A stretch of DNA of 64,000 nucleotides from Stutzerimonas stutzeri (lineage in GTDB: Bacteria; Pseudomonadota; Gammaproteobacteria; Pseudomonadales; Pseudomonadaceae), in the NCBI RefSeq assembly GCF_009789555.1, contig NZ_CP046902.1, forward strand, positions 2,186,001 through 2,250,000, in the 5' to 3' direction. Both the position numbers and the translations under genes were made by a program. This document shows, piece by piece, positions 26,893 to 36,644 of this stretch. Under the pieces are notes generated by a model. That model was given only the letters and a program-made list of their open reading frames with translations, was not told where the DNA came from and ran no database searches. Position 1 is the first letter of the stretch. Each line of letters begins with the position of its first letter.

Positions 26893-29646
26893 GTGCTGAA
26901 AGACCTAGGACTGAAGAGCCGCGTGCTGGTGCTCATTTTGCTGCCCAGCACGGTGCTGGCCGTGGCGCTTGGCGTCTATTTCACCTGGATGCAGCTCTCT
27001 GAGATGCGTCATCAGCTGGACGAACGCGGCAAGTTGATCGCCGAGCAACTGGCACCGCTGGCTGCGCCGGCCATGGCCGAGGGGCATGGCGCGCGCTTGC
27101 AGCGGATCCTCAATCAGGTGCTGGATCAGCCCGACGTGCGTTCGGTGACCCTCGTCGACACCGCGCGCAATGTGCAGGCTCATGCGGGGCCGAATATGAT
27201 CACGCCATCGCCGCCGACCGATCCCGAGGCGCTGACTCAGGTCAGCAGTGTCGACACCACGCGCATCCTTTTGCCGGTGCTCGGCAAACACTTGAATCTG
27301 GCCACGGACAACCCGAACGACGATCTGCGCCAGATCGGCTGGCTGGAACTGGAGTTGTCGCACCAGGGCACCTTGTTGCGTGGTTATCGCAGCCTGTTCA
27401 CCAGTCTGTTGCTGATTGGCGCCGGGCTGATCATCACCGCGCTGCTGGCGTTGCGCATGAGCACGGCCATCAGCAAACCGCTGCACAAGGTCAAGGTGGC
27501 AGTGGCGCAACTCAAGGACGGCTATCTGGAAACCCGTCTGCCATCGCTCGGCAGTCACGAGATGGATGAGGTCGCGGCGGGCATCAACCGCATGGCAGAG
27601 GCGCTGCTCAGCGCCCGTGAAGAACTCCAGCAAAGCATCGACCAGGCGACCGAGGATGTTCAGCAGAACCTCGAAACCATCGAGATCCAGAACATCGAGT
27701 TGGACCTGGCACGCAAGGAGGCACTTGAAGCCAGCCGGATCAAGTCGGAATTCCTCGCCAACATGAGCCATGAAATCCGCACCCCGCTCAACGGCATTCT
27801 CGGTTTCACGCACTTGCTGCAAAAGAGCGACCTGACCCCGCGTCAGCAGGACTACCTGTCGACCATCGAGAAATCCGCCGACAGCCTGCTGGGTATCATC
27901 AACGAGATCCTCGACTTCTCCAAGATCGAGGCCGGCAAGTTGGCGCTCGACAGCATTCCGTTCAACCTGCGCGATCTGATCGAAGACACCCTGACCATCC
28001 TCGGCCCGGCGGCACATTCCAAACACCTGGAACTGGTCAGCCTGGTCTATCGCGACACGCCCCTGTCGTTGGTCGGCGATCCGTTGCGGCTCAAGCAGGT
28101 GCTGACCAATCTGGTCAGCAACGCCATCAAGTTCACCAATGAAGGCACCGTGGTCGTCCGGGCCATGGTCGAGGATGAGCGCTCCGATCGTGCCCAACTG
28201 CGCATCAGCGTGCAGGACACCGGTATCGGCCTGACCGATCAGGATTTGCGCGAGCTGTTCCAGGCGTTCCGCCAGGCGGACAACTCACTGTCGCGCCAGC
28301 CCGGCGGCACCGGCCTCGGGCTGGTGATCTCCAAGCGCCTGATCGAGCAGATGGGCGGTGAAATCGGGGTCGACAGCATTCCCGACGAGGGTTCGGAATT
28401 CTGGTTCAGCCTGAGCCTGCCCAAAGCCCGCGACGACATCGAGGATTTGCCCCGGGCAGCGCTGCTGGGGCGCAAGGTCGGCTTGCTCGAGCCGCACTCG
28501 CTGGCGCGTCAGGCCCTGCAGCACCAACTGGAAAGCTGCGGCCTGGACGTGTTGCAATTCGATACCCTGGATCAGTTGCAGGACGCGGTGGCCGTCGCGC
28601 AATCGAGTGATACGCCGATCGAAATCGCCGTGCTCGGCGTGAGCCATCGGGAAATCGCACCGCAGCAACTCTGCCAGCGCCTGTGGGCATTCGACGCGCT
28701 GGGTTGCAAGTGCATCGTGCTGTGCCCGACCAGCGACCAGGCGCAGTACCACGAAGCCCTACCCGAATCCCATACCCACACCCAGTTGCAAAGCAAACCG
28801 GCCTGTACCCGCAAGCTGCAGCGGGTCCTTCTCGATTTGCTGCGCCCGCCGCAAGCACTCGCCGAGACCCTGGCAGTGCCGGACACCCGCCCGCCCCGGG
28901 TGCTGTGCGTCGATGACAACCCGGCCAATCTGTTGCTGCTCGAAACCCTGCTGACCGACATGGGCGGCGAGGTCGAGGCGGTGGGCAGCGGTCCGGAAGC
29001 GCTCGAGGCGGCCAAGCGCAAATCCTTCGATCTGGTGTTCATGGACGTGCAGATGCCGGGCATGGATGGGCGCCAGACCACCGAGGCGATTCGCCGCTGG
29101 GAGCAGGAGAGCAGCCAGCCACCGATGCCGATCATCGCGCTCACCGCGCATGCGCTGTCCAACGAAAAGCGCACCCTGCTGCAGAGTGGCCTGGACGACT
29201 ACCTGACCAAGCCGATCAGTGAGCGACAGCTGGCGCAGGTGATATTGAAATGGACAGGGCTGCCGCTGCCGCGCAGCTTCGGCGCCGCGCCCGTCGAAGT
29301 GCTGCCACCGAACGACGAGCTCAAGGTGTTGGACGCGGAGGAGGGGCTGCGCCTGGCGGCCGGCAAGGCCGATCTGGCTGCGGACATGCTGAGCATGCTG
29401 CTGGCCTCGCTGGAAGGCGATCTGCAGGTTATCCGCGAAGCGCGCCTGGCGAACGACCGGCAGGCACTGATCGACCGCGTGCACCGGCTGCACGGTGCCA
29501 CCCGTTATTGTGGCGTGCCCCAGTTGCGCGCTGCCTGCGAGCGCAGCGAGACGCTTCTCAAACAGAACCATCCGGGAGCGGTTCAGGCGCTGGACGAACT
29601 CGACAGCGCCATTGAGCGCCTGGAATTCGAAGCACGCGTCGTTTAA
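26893..29646 (+). CDS. gacS: Hybrid sensor histidine kinase GacS (BarA)
   Basis: A tripartite membrane kinase of 917 residues that phosphorylates GacA and so controls the small-RNA/Rsm switch of secondary metabolism and biofilm. In order: membrane helix ~10-32, periplasmic domain, helix ~170-190, HAMP, H-box NMSHEIRTPLNGILGF with H293, ATPase motifs LVSNAIKFT and GTGLGLVISKRL, a degenerate receiver, a true receiver with D718 (VFMDVQMPGMDG), and a C-terminal Hpt domain with H867 (HRLHGATRYCG). The start is GTG. No gacA is in the window, as expected because gacA is unlinked in pseudomonads. Confidence 0.93.
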   Translation: MLKDLGLKSRVLVLILLPSTVLAVALGVYFTWMQLSEMRHQLDERGKLIAEQLAPLAAPAMAEGHGARLQRILNQVLDQPDVRSVTLVDTARNVQAHAGPNMITPSPPTDPEALTQVSSVDTTRILLPVLGKHLNLATDNPNDDLRQIGWLELELSHQGTLLRGYRSLFTSLLLIGAGLIITALLALRMSTAISKPLHKVKVAVAQLKDGYLETRLPSLGSHEMDEVAAGINRMAEALLSAREELQQSIDQATEDVQQNLETIEIQNIELDLARKEALEASRIKSEFLANMSHEIRTPLNGILGFTHLLQKSDLTPRQQDYLSTIEKSADSLLGIINEILDFSKIEAGKLALDSIPFNLRDLIEDTLTILGPAAHSKHLELVSLVYRDTPLSLVGDPLRLKQVLTNLVSNAIKFTNEGTVVVRAMVEDERSDRAQLRISVQDTGIGLTDQDLRELFQAFRQADNSLSRQPGGTGLGLVISKRLIEQMGGEIGVDSIPDEGSEFWFSLSLPKARDDIEDLPRAALLGRKVGLLEPHSLARQALQHQLESCGLDVLQFDTLDQLQDAVAVAQSSDTPIEIAVLGVSHREIAPQQLCQRLWAFDALGCKCIVLCPTSDQAQYHEALPESHTHTQLQSKPACTRKLQRVLLDLLRPPQALAETLAVPDTRPPRVLCVDDNPANLLLLETLLTDMGGEVEAVGSGPEALEAAKRKSFDLVFMDVQMPGMDGRQTTEAIRRWEQESSQPPMPIIALTAHALSNEKRTLLQSGLDDYLTKPISERQLAQVILKWTGLPLPRSFGAAPVEVLPPNDELKVLDAEEGLRLAAGKADLAADMLSMLLASLEGDLQVIREARLANDRQALIDRVHRLHGATRYCGVPQLRAACERSETLLKQNHPGAVQALDELDSAIERLEFEARVV

Positions 29647-29663
29647 ACATACCGCCTGCTAAA

Positions 29664-29799
29664 AGCCTCCCGGCGAAAGGGCAATGTTCGCTCCGATCCG
29701 TGGGAGGCGCGCCCCGCGGCGAATGCAGGCCTGCGGTCCGCTCTAAAGCAGCGCTTCGCCCCGAGGGCGGGCCTCCCACCAACAGCCTCCTGGCGAAAG
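29664..29799. repeat. Direct repeats flanking a REP doublet
   Basis: AGCCTCC-C/T-GGCGAAAG occurs at 29664-29679 and again at 29784-29799 (15 of 16 bases identical, same orientation). The two copies bracket the REP doublet at 29700-29779. They could be remnants of a duplicated insertion site or part of a larger element. Confidence 0.5.
29700..29779. repeat. REP doublet (REPIN), single copy
   Basis: Two REP sequences face each other: GTGGGAGGCGCG...GGCGAA (29700-29723) and its inverted partner TTCGCC...GCCTCCCAC (29755-29779), separated by 31 bases. The GTGGGAG head and CGAA foot are those of pseudomonad REP elements, which are mobilised by RAYT (Y1 transposase) proteins. It lies between convergent gacS and ggt and may act as a bidirectional terminator. 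The head-to-foot orientation and spacer length equal those of the array at 41584-42652. Confidence 0.8.
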
Positions 29800-29822
29800 C
29801 GGTCGGTAGGAGTCCCGAATAT

Positions 29823-31613
29823 TCAGTCGCCCATCACGATGCCTTCGCGGCGGGGATCGGCACCGCCGAACCAACCGCTGTCGGTGCGCTGGATGGCTTG
29901 CAGCCCGCTGGTCATTTCTGTCTCGTTGAGCTGATGACCCCGCGCTTTCAACGCCTCCACCGTGCTGGCCGGAAAGCGGCCGGCTTCGAGCACGGTAGGG
30001 CCGTTGAAGCTGCCGAAATTCGGCAGATCGATGGCGCGCTGGGCGTCGAGCCCCCAGCCGTACATGCCCAGCAGCGTCTTCGCCGTGAAATGGATGATCG
30101 CCGCACCGCCGGGCGAACCGACACTGGCGAGCAATTGATCGCCCGCGGCATTGAACACCAGCGTCGGGCTCATGCTCGAGCGAGGACGCTTGTTCGGTTC
30201 CACCCGGTTGGCAACCGGCCGGCCCTGATCATCGCGCGGCTCGAAGGCAAAGTCGGTGAGTTCATTGTTCAATAGATAGCCGCCGGGCAGGCCGGTGCCG
30301 CCATCGTTGAGCAGGCGCGCGCCGAAAGCCTGTTCGATGGTGGTGGTCATCGCCAGTGCGTTGCCCTGGTCATCGACGATGCTGATGTGGCTGGTGCCGT
30401 ATTCCGGTTGCGCGGGCTGGGAAGCGAAGGCGACCGGCAGCGGCCCCGGTTCGCCGGGTTCGGCAGTGCCCATGCTGCGGGTACCGATCAGCGCGGCGCG
30501 CTGCTTGAGGTATTCGGGCGCGAGCATGCTATTCCAGGTCCGCCCCGGGACCGGTACGAAATCGGGGTCGGCCAGGTATTTCGCGCGATCGGCATAGGCC
30601 AGGCGTGCGGCCTCGGTGTAGTGGTGCAGGAAGTCCGCCGACGGCAAACCCTGATCCAGCGCGGGCAGCGGCGACAGCTGTTCCAGAATCCCCAGGATCT
30701 GCATCTGGGTGATGTGACCGGAAGAGGGCGGCGGGAACCCGCAGACCTGATAGCGTTGCTGCCACAGGTTGCACAGCGGGTCGCGCTGACGCGGCGCATA
30801 GACTTCCAGGTCGCTCAGCGAAAGCGTGCCAGGGTTGTGATGCTCGTTCACCTGCCTGACCAGCGCCTGCGCATTGGCGCCCCGGTAGAAGGCCTCGCTG
30901 CCGTTCTCGGCGATGTTGCGCAGCAGTTGTGCAAGGGCGGGGTTACGCAAGCGGTGCCCGACTGGCCAGGGCGTGCCATCCGGGCGGTAATAGAACGCCG
31001 CCGCGGGCGGGTTATCGCGAAGCGACGGGTCGCTTGCAAGCAAGCCGTGCAATCGCGGACTGATTTCAAAGCCATCCTCGGCGAGCCGAATGGCCGGCAG
31101 CAGCAAGTCCCTCCAGGGCAATGTGCCGTACTGCCGGTGGGCTTGCTCGAGCATTTTAACGGTGCCGGGCACGCCAACCGAACGCCCACCGACGACGGCC
31201 TGCTGGAAATCCATGGGCTCGCCGTCGGGCTTGAGGAACAGCGTTTCGTCGACCGCTGCCGGGGCGGTCTCGCGGCCGTCCAGCGCGGTGACTTGGGCGC
31301 CGTCCCAATGCAGCAGGAAGGCGCCGCCGCCAATGCCGCTGGACTGCGGCTCGACCAGGGTCAGTACCATCTGGACGGCGACCGCCGCATCCATCGCACT
31401 GCCGCCGGCTCTGAGGATCTGATAACCCGCCTCGGTGGCCAGCGGGTTGGCGGCGGCAACGGCGAAGCGCTCGGTGGCCCAGCCGGGCTTGGCGGTGTAG
31501 CCGGTGGCGGCTTCCGGTGCCGGTGGTGCCTGGCGGGAGGAATCGGGGGTGCTGCAGGCGGTCAGGCTGGCGAAGAGAAACGTGAAGACCAGTGCGACAG
31601 GTCCGACGGGCAT
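29823..31613 (-). CDS. ggt: Gamma-glutamyltransferase
   Basis: A periplasmic Ntn-hydrolase of 596 residues that cleaves glutathione and other gamma-glutamyl compounds; it is made as a precursor and self-cleaves before a catalytic threonine. The likely cleavage Thr is in EYGTSHISIVDDQGNALAMTTTIEQAFG, where the canonical TTHYS reads TSHIS. The glycine pair SVGSPGGAAIIHF and the substrate segment RRSSMSP (RPRSSMSP) are present. I chose the ATG at 31613 because it starts a lipoprotein-type signal with lipobox LTAC (Cys ~19). It is divergent from cysM. Confidence 0.9.
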   Translation of the reverse strand: MPVGPVALVFTFLFASLTACSTPDSSRQAPPAPEAATGYTAKPGWATERFAVAAANPLATEAGYQILRAGGSAMDAAVAVQMVLTLVEPQSSGIGGGAFLLHWDGAQVTALDGRETAPAAVDETLFLKPDGEPMDFQQAVVGGRSVGVPGTVKMLEQAHRQYGTLPWRDLLLPAIRLAEDGFEISPRLHGLLASDPSLRDNPPAAAFYYRPDGTPWPVGHRLRNPALAQLLRNIAENGSEAFYRGANAQALVRQVNEHHNPGTLSLSDLEVYAPRQRDPLCNLWQQRYQVCGFPPPSSGHITQMQILGILEQLSPLPALDQGLPSADFLHHYTEAARLAYADRAKYLADPDFVPVPGRTWNSMLAPEYLKQRAALIGTRSMGTAEPGEPGPLPVAFASQPAQPEYGTSHISIVDDQGNALAMTTTIEQAFGARLLNDGGTGLPGGYLLNNELTDFAFEPRDDQGRPVANRVEPNKRPRSSMSPTLVFNAAGDQLLASVGSPGGAAIIHFTAKTLLGMYGWGLDAQRAIDLPNFGSFNGPTVLEAGRFPASTVEALKARGHQLNETEMTSGLQAIQRTDSGWFGGADPRREGIVMGD

Positions 31614-31840
31614 GGAGGGCGGTTCCTTATGGAAGACGGTCGATGTTCTGTTTATACACCTAGACCACTGACCGCTATCTGCCAAGCGTGGTCGTTACGT
31701 TTGCTTCGAGACGACCATCGATACCGGCCCTGACAGATTCGGTTGCAGACCAGCGGCGATCAGGGCCAAGCGGTCTGCCCGTGCCCGGTCGTTGCCGGTA
31801 TCATGTGCGCCTCTCAAGTGCCGCTCGGTTCATCGACGCC

Positions 31841-32743
31841 ATGACAATTCAGTATCCGACCATCGCCGATTGCGTCGGCAACACGCCTCTGGTTCGCCTG
31901 CAACGCCTGCCGGGCGAGACCAGCAATACCCTTCTGGTCAAGCTCGAAGGCAACAATCCGGCAGGTTCGGTGAAGGACCGCCCCGCGCTGTCGATGATCG
32001 CTCGCGCTGAAGCGCGTGGCGACATCAGGCCCGGCGATACCCTGATCGAGGCTACGTCCGGCAATACCGGCATCGCCCTGGCCATGGCTGCGGCGATCAA
32101 GGGATACAAGTTCATCCTGATCATGCCGGACAACTCCAGCGCCGAGCGCAAGGCGGCGATGACCGCCTATGGCGCAGAGCTGATTCTGGTGAGCAAGGAC
32201 GAAGGCATGGAAGGCGCCCGCGACCTGGCCGTGAAGCTGGCGGCCGAGGGCCGTGGGAAGGTGCTCGACCAGTTCGCCAATGGCGACAACCCCGAAGCCC
32301 ACTACAGCAGTACGGGTCCCGAGTTGTGGCAGCAGACCGCTGGCGGCATCACCCATTTCGTCAGCTCCATGGGCACCACTGGGACCATCATGGGGGTGTC
32401 GCGCTACCTGAAAGAACAAAACCCGGCAATCCAGATTATCGGGCTGCAGCCGATGGAAGGGGCTTCGATTCCGGGAATTCGTCGCTGGCCGCAAGAGTAC
32501 CTGCCGAAGATTTATCAGGCCGAGCGTGTCGACCGGATCGTCGACATGGCCCAGGCCGAGGCGGAACACGTCATGCGCCGTCTGGCGCGCGAGGAAGGCA
32601 TCTTCTGCGGCGTATCGTCCGGAGGCGCGGTCGCGGCTGCGCTGCGGCTGTCCCAGGAAGTCGAAAACGCGGTGATCGTCGCGATCATCTGCGATCGCGG
32701 CGACCGTTACCTGTCGACGGGTGTCTATGATCAGCCGAACTGA
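31841..32743 (+). CDS. cysM: Cysteine synthase B (O-acetylserine sulfhydrylase B)
   Basis: A PLP enzyme of 300 residues making cysteine from O-acetylserine and sulfide or thiosulfate. Visible are the PLP lysine K45 in NPAGSVKDRPA, the substrate loop TSGNTG (72-77) and GGITHFVSSMGTTGTIMG. It is the CysM rather than CysK type (NPAGSVKDR, QPMEGASIPGIRRWP). The ATG at 31841 begins the conserved TIQYPTIADCVGNTPLVRL; longer upstream reading is not family-like. It heads the cysM-rlmD-relA-mazG block. Confidence 0.95.
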   Translation: MTIQYPTIADCVGNTPLVRLQRLPGETSNTLLVKLEGNNPAGSVKDRPALSMIARAEARGDIRPGDTLIEATSGNTGIALAMAAAIKGYKFILIMPDNSSAERKAAMTAYGAELILVSKDEGMEGARDLAVKLAAEGRGKVLDQFANGDNPEAHYSSTGPELWQQTAGGITHFVSSMGTTGTIMGVSRYLKEQNPAIQIIGLQPMEGASIPGIRRWPQEYLPKIYQAERVDRIVDMAQAEAEHVMRRLAREEGIFCGVSSGGAVAAALRLSQEVENAVIVAIICDRGDRYLSTGVYDQPN

Positions 32744-32776
32744 CGCGGCATCTGCTCACCAGGGCGGCACTCGCTG

Positions 32777-34132
32777 ATGGCCAGGCGCAACGGGGGCTTG
32801 CGCTTCCAGCCTGGCGGTGGCGAAAAGAAGCCGCAGGTCCCGACGGGCAAGAAGCAACGGCTGGGTATCGAGCGCCTGGCCAACGATGGCCGAGGCATCG
32901 GTTTCGTCGACGGGCGCACCTGGTTCGTCGAGGGCGCCCTGCCCGGCGAAGAGGTCGAGGCGCGCGTCACGGGAGCGCGCAGTCAGGTCGTCGAGGCCCG
33001 CAGCGAACGGGTGCTAGCGGCCAGTGGGCAGCGCCGTCCAGAGCCCTGCCCGCATGCTCGGGTGTGCGGCGGCTGTACCCTCCAGCATCTACCGGCGGCC
33101 GATCAGCTCGAGCTGAAACAGCGCAGCCTTGCCGAACAGTTGTCGCGGCTGGCGGGCATCGCACCGCAGGCCTGGGCGCCGCCGTTGAGCGGGCCCGAGT
33201 TCGGCTACCGCCGCCGCGCCAGGCTGGCCGTTCGCTGGGATGCCAAGGTACGGCGATTGGAGGTGGGATTCCGCGCCAGCGCCAGCCAGGACATCGTGTC
33301 CATCCGTGAATGTCACGTGCTGGTACAACCCTTGCAGACGCTGTTGCCGGCGTTGCTGGCCGTTTTGCATGCATTGGACAAGCCGCAGGCGATCGGGCAC
33401 CTGGAGTTGTTCAGTGGGACCGCCGAAGCCGTGCTGGTACGCCACACGGTCGCGCTTGCCGAGGCTGATCTGCAGCGGCTGTCGAGCTTTGCGCAGGCGC
33501 AGGGCGTCCAGCTCTGGCTGCAGGGCGACGGTGTTCCGCAACCCTTGGACCCGGCTTACCGGCTGGGCTATCGAATGCCGGCTTGGGACCTGGAACTGGC
33601 CTGGCGGCCGGGCGATTTTGTCCAGGTCAACGCCCCGGTGAACGAGGCGATGGTGGCGCAGGCGTTGCAATGGCTCGCACTGCAAACGGGCGAGCGGGTG
33701 CTGGACCTGTTCTGTGGGCTCGGCAATTTCTCGTTGCCGTTGGCACGTTCGGGGGCAGAGGTGGTGGCCGTCGAGGGCGGCAGCGAGATGACGGAGCGCG
33801 CCCGCACCAATGCCGCGCACAACGGTCTGGTGAATGCGCACTTTTATCAGGCGGACCTGTCGAAGCCGCTTGCCGAGGCGCAGTGGGCCAAGGGCGGATT
33901 CGCGGCTGTGCTGCTCGACCCACCGCGTGACGGTGCGCTGGAAATGGTGCGGCAAATAGCGACTTTAGGCGCAACGCGCGTGGTCTATGTTTCATGCAAC
34001 CCTGCGACACTGGCGCGCGACGCTGCGCAGCTGGCACGTCAGGGCTATCGGCTCGAGCGTGCCGGCGTGCTGGACATGTTCCCGCAAACCGCGCACGTCG
34101 AAGCCATGGCGCTCTTTGAGCGACAGGCGTAG
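32777..34132 (+). CDS. rlmD: 23S rRNA (uracil-1939-C5)-methyltransferase RlmD
   Basis: An SAM-dependent RNA methyltransferase of 451 residues. It has an N-terminal TRAM domain (~26-80, IERLANDGRGIGFVDGRTWFVEGALPGEEVEAR), Fe-S cluster cysteines C91, C97, C100 (CPHARVCGGC) with the fourth in RECHV, the SAM site VLDLFCGLGNFSLPLA and the catalytic cysteine motif VSCNPATLARD. It starts 33 bases after cysM. Confidence 0.95.
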   Translation: MARRNGGLRFQPGGGEKKPQVPTGKKQRLGIERLANDGRGIGFVDGRTWFVEGALPGEEVEARVTGARSQVVEARSERVLAASGQRRPEPCPHARVCGGCTLQHLPAADQLELKQRSLAEQLSRLAGIAPQAWAPPLSGPEFGYRRRARLAVRWDAKVRRLEVGFRASASQDIVSIRECHVLVQPLQTLLPALLAVLHALDKPQAIGHLELFSGTAEAVLVRHTVALAEADLQRLSSFAQAQGVQLWLQGDGVPQPLDPAYRLGYRMPAWDLELAWRPGDFVQVNAPVNEAMVAQALQWLALQTGERVLDLFCGLGNFSLPLARSGAEVVAVEGGSEMTERARTNAAHNGLVNAHFYQADLSKPLAEAQWAKGGFAAVLLDPPRDGALEMVRQIATLGATRVVYVSCNPATLARDAAQLARQGYRLERAGVLDMFPQTAHVEAMALFERQA

Positions 34133-34233
34133 CGACGGAATTTTTGACAGGCAGACGGCCTGTGGTTCAACCGACCGACTCCCAGAAAGTCGGCGTATTC
34201 GACGCAGATGATGCGTAGAGGGAAGGTAGATAG

Positions 34234-36480
34234 ATGGTCCAGGTCAGAGCGCTTCAGCCGATCAACACTGACGGCAGCATCAACCTCGAAGGCTGGCTCG
34301 ATCACGTGCTGGGGATGGACCCGGCACTCGACCGCGACGCACTCAAGCAGGCCTGCGAGTTCGCTCGCTCGGCCGAGCAACAGGCCAACGCGGCACAGAA
34401 TCTGTGGAGCGAAGGCACCTCCAGCTACCAGACCGGGCTCGAGATTGCCGAGATACTCGCCGATCTCAAACTCGACCAAGACAGCCTGGTCGCGGCGGTG
34501 ATCTATCGGGGTGTTCGTGAAGGCCAGGTCCAACTGGCCGACGTTCACAAGCAGTTCGGCCCGGTGGTGGCCAAGCTGATCGAAGGCGTGCTGCGCATGG
34601 CCGCCATCAGTGCCAGTCTCAACCCGCGCGAGTCGCTGGTGCTGGGTACCCAGACGCAGGTCGAGAACCTGCGCAAGATGCTGGTGGCCATGGTCGACGA
34701 CGTCCGTGTCGCGTTGATCAAGCTGGCCGAGCGCACCTGCGCCATCCGCGCGGTGAAGAACGCCGACGACGACAAACGCCATCGCGTTGCCCGCGAAGTC
34801 TTCGATATCTACGCACCGCTGGCCCATCGCCTGGGTATCGGCCATATCAAGTGGGAGCTGGAGGACCTGTCCTTCCGCTACCTGGAGCCCGAGCAGTACA
34901 AGCAGATTGCCCAATTGCTGCACGAGCGTCGCCTGGACCGCGAACAGTACATTCAGAGCGTGGTTCAGCAGCTCAGGGACGAACTGACCGCAACCGGCAT
35001 CCATCCCGAGATCGATGGCCGCGCAAAGCACATCTACTCGATCTGGCGAAAGATGCAGAAAAAGGGCCTGCAGTTCAGCCAGATCTACGACGTTCGCGCC
35101 GTCCGTGTCCTGGTGCCCGAAGTGCGTGACTGCTATACGGCGCTGGGCATCGTGCATACGCTCTGGCGCCACATTCCCAAGGAGTTCGACGACTACATCG
35201 CCAACCCCAAGGAAAATGGCTACCGTTCGCTGCATACCGCCGTGCTCGGTCCGGAAGGCAAGGTGCTGGAAGTGCAGATTCGTACTCAGGCCATGCATGA
35301 GGAAGCCGAGCTGGGCGTCTGCGCCCACTGGCGATACAAGGGCACGGACGTCAACTCCAGCTCCAGCCATTACGAAGAGAAGATCGCCTGGCTGCGTCAG
35401 GTGCTCGAATGGCACGAGGAACTCGGCGATATCGGTGGCCTGGCCGATCAGTTGCGCGTGGATATCGAGCCTGACCGTGTCTACGTGTTCACCCCGGACG
35501 GCCACGCCATCGACCTGCCCAAGGGCGCCACGCCGCTGGACTTCGCCTATCGCGTGCACACCGAAATCGGCCACAACTGCCGGGGCGCCAAGATCAACGG
35601 GCGCATCGTACCGCTCAATTACAGCCTGCAGACCGGCGAACAGGTCGAGATCATCACCAGCAAGCACGGCTCGCCGAGTCGCGACTGGCTGAACCCCAAC
35701 CTGGGCTACATCACCACTTCGCGCTCGCGGGCAAAGATCGTCCATTGGTTCAAGCTGCAAGCCCGTGATCAGAACGTGGCAGCCGGCAAGGCGTTGCTCG
35801 AGCGTGAGCTGGGACGCCTCGATCTGCCCCCGGTGGACTTCGACAAGCTCGCCGAAAAGGCCAACCTGAAGACTGCCGAGGACATGTTCGCCGCACTCGG
35901 GGCGGGCGATCTGCGGCTGTCCCAACTGGTCAATCATGCACAGCAGTTGGTGGAACCCGACAGCCACGCCGCCGATCAGCTCGAATTGATCCCGCGTCGT
36001 CCCGCCAGTACCCGGCCGGGCAAGCGGGGCGATGTGCAGATCCAGGGCGTCGGCAATCTGCTCACGCAAATGGCCGGTTGCTGCCAGCCGCTGCCGGGCG
36101 ATCCGATCGTCGGCTACATCACGCTGGGACGTGGCGTCAGCATCCACCGCCAGGATTGCGCCTCGGTGTTGCAACTGGCCGGGCGCGAGCCGGAGCGGAT
36201 CATCCAAGTCAGCTGGGGGCCGATCCCGGAGAAAACCTACCCGGTGGACATCATCATCCGTGCCTACGATCGCTCCGGCCTGCTGCGTGACGTTTCGCAA
36301 ATCCTGCTCAACGAGCGCATCAACGTGCTGGCCGTCAACACCCGCTCGAACAAGGAAGACAGCACGGCGCAGATGACCCTGACCATCGAGATTCCAGGCC
36401 TGGATGCCCTGGGACGACTGCTCAGCCGTATCTCGCAGTTGCCCAACATCATCGAAGCGAAGCGCCAGCGCACCTCCTGA
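34234..36480 (+). CDS. relA: GTP pyrophosphokinase RelA, (p)ppGpp synthetase I
   Basis: The ribosome-associated alarmone synthetase, 748 residues. The N-terminal pseudo-hydrolase domain lacks the HDxxED metal motif (DSLVAAVIYRGVREGQVQLADVHKQFG), which marks RelA rather than SpoT. The synthetase contains YDVRAVRVLVPEVRDCYTALGIVH and NPKENGYRSLHTAV; a TGS domain (VYVFTPDGHAIDLPKGATPLDFAYRVHTEIGH), a zinc-finger-like region with CCQPLPGDPIVGYIT, and a C-terminal ACT domain follow. A TTGACA hexamer at 34144-34149 could be part of its own promoter. Confidence 0.96.
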   Translation: MVQVRALQPINTDGSINLEGWLDHVLGMDPALDRDALKQACEFARSAEQQANAAQNLWSEGTSSYQTGLEIAEILADLKLDQDSLVAAVIYRGVREGQVQLADVHKQFGPVVAKLIEGVLRMAAISASLNPRESLVLGTQTQVENLRKMLVAMVDDVRVALIKLAERTCAIRAVKNADDDKRHRVAREVFDIYAPLAHRLGIGHIKWELEDLSFRYLEPEQYKQIAQLLHERRLDREQYIQSVVQQLRDELTATGIHPEIDGRAKHIYSIWRKMQKKGLQFSQIYDVRAVRVLVPEVRDCYTALGIVHTLWRHIPKEFDDYIANPKENGYRSLHTAVLGPEGKVLEVQIRTQAMHEEAELGVCAHWRYKGTDVNSSSSHYEEKIAWLRQVLEWHEELGDIGGLADQLRVDIEPDRVYVFTPDGHAIDLPKGATPLDFAYRVHTEIGHNCRGAKINGRIVPLNYSLQTGEQVEIITSKHGSPSRDWLNPNLGYITTSRSRAKIVHWFKLQARDQNVAAGKALLERELGRLDLPPVDFDKLAEKANLKTAEDMFAALGAGDLRLSQLVNHAQQLVEPDSHAADQLELIPRRPASTRPGKRGDVQIQGVGNLLTQMAGCCQPLPGDPIVGYITLGRGVSIHRQDCASVLQLAGREPERIIQVSWGPIPEKTYPVDIIIRAYDRSGLLRDVSQILLNERINVLAVNTRSNKEDSTAQMTLTIEIPGLDALGRLLSRISQLPNIIEAKRQRTS

Positions 36481-36644
36481 CCCACTGCGTTCGGCCATAC
36501 TGCATGGCAAGCCTGCCGAAAAACGTTCGTTGGCAAACGCCAGCTTTGCTTTTCCGCAGGCTTTCGCCTTGTCTGGCCTTCGCTCGCTACGGTCAGGTTT
36601 CACCCGACCCCAACTTCGATCTCCAAGCGTTCACCGAGGCATTC

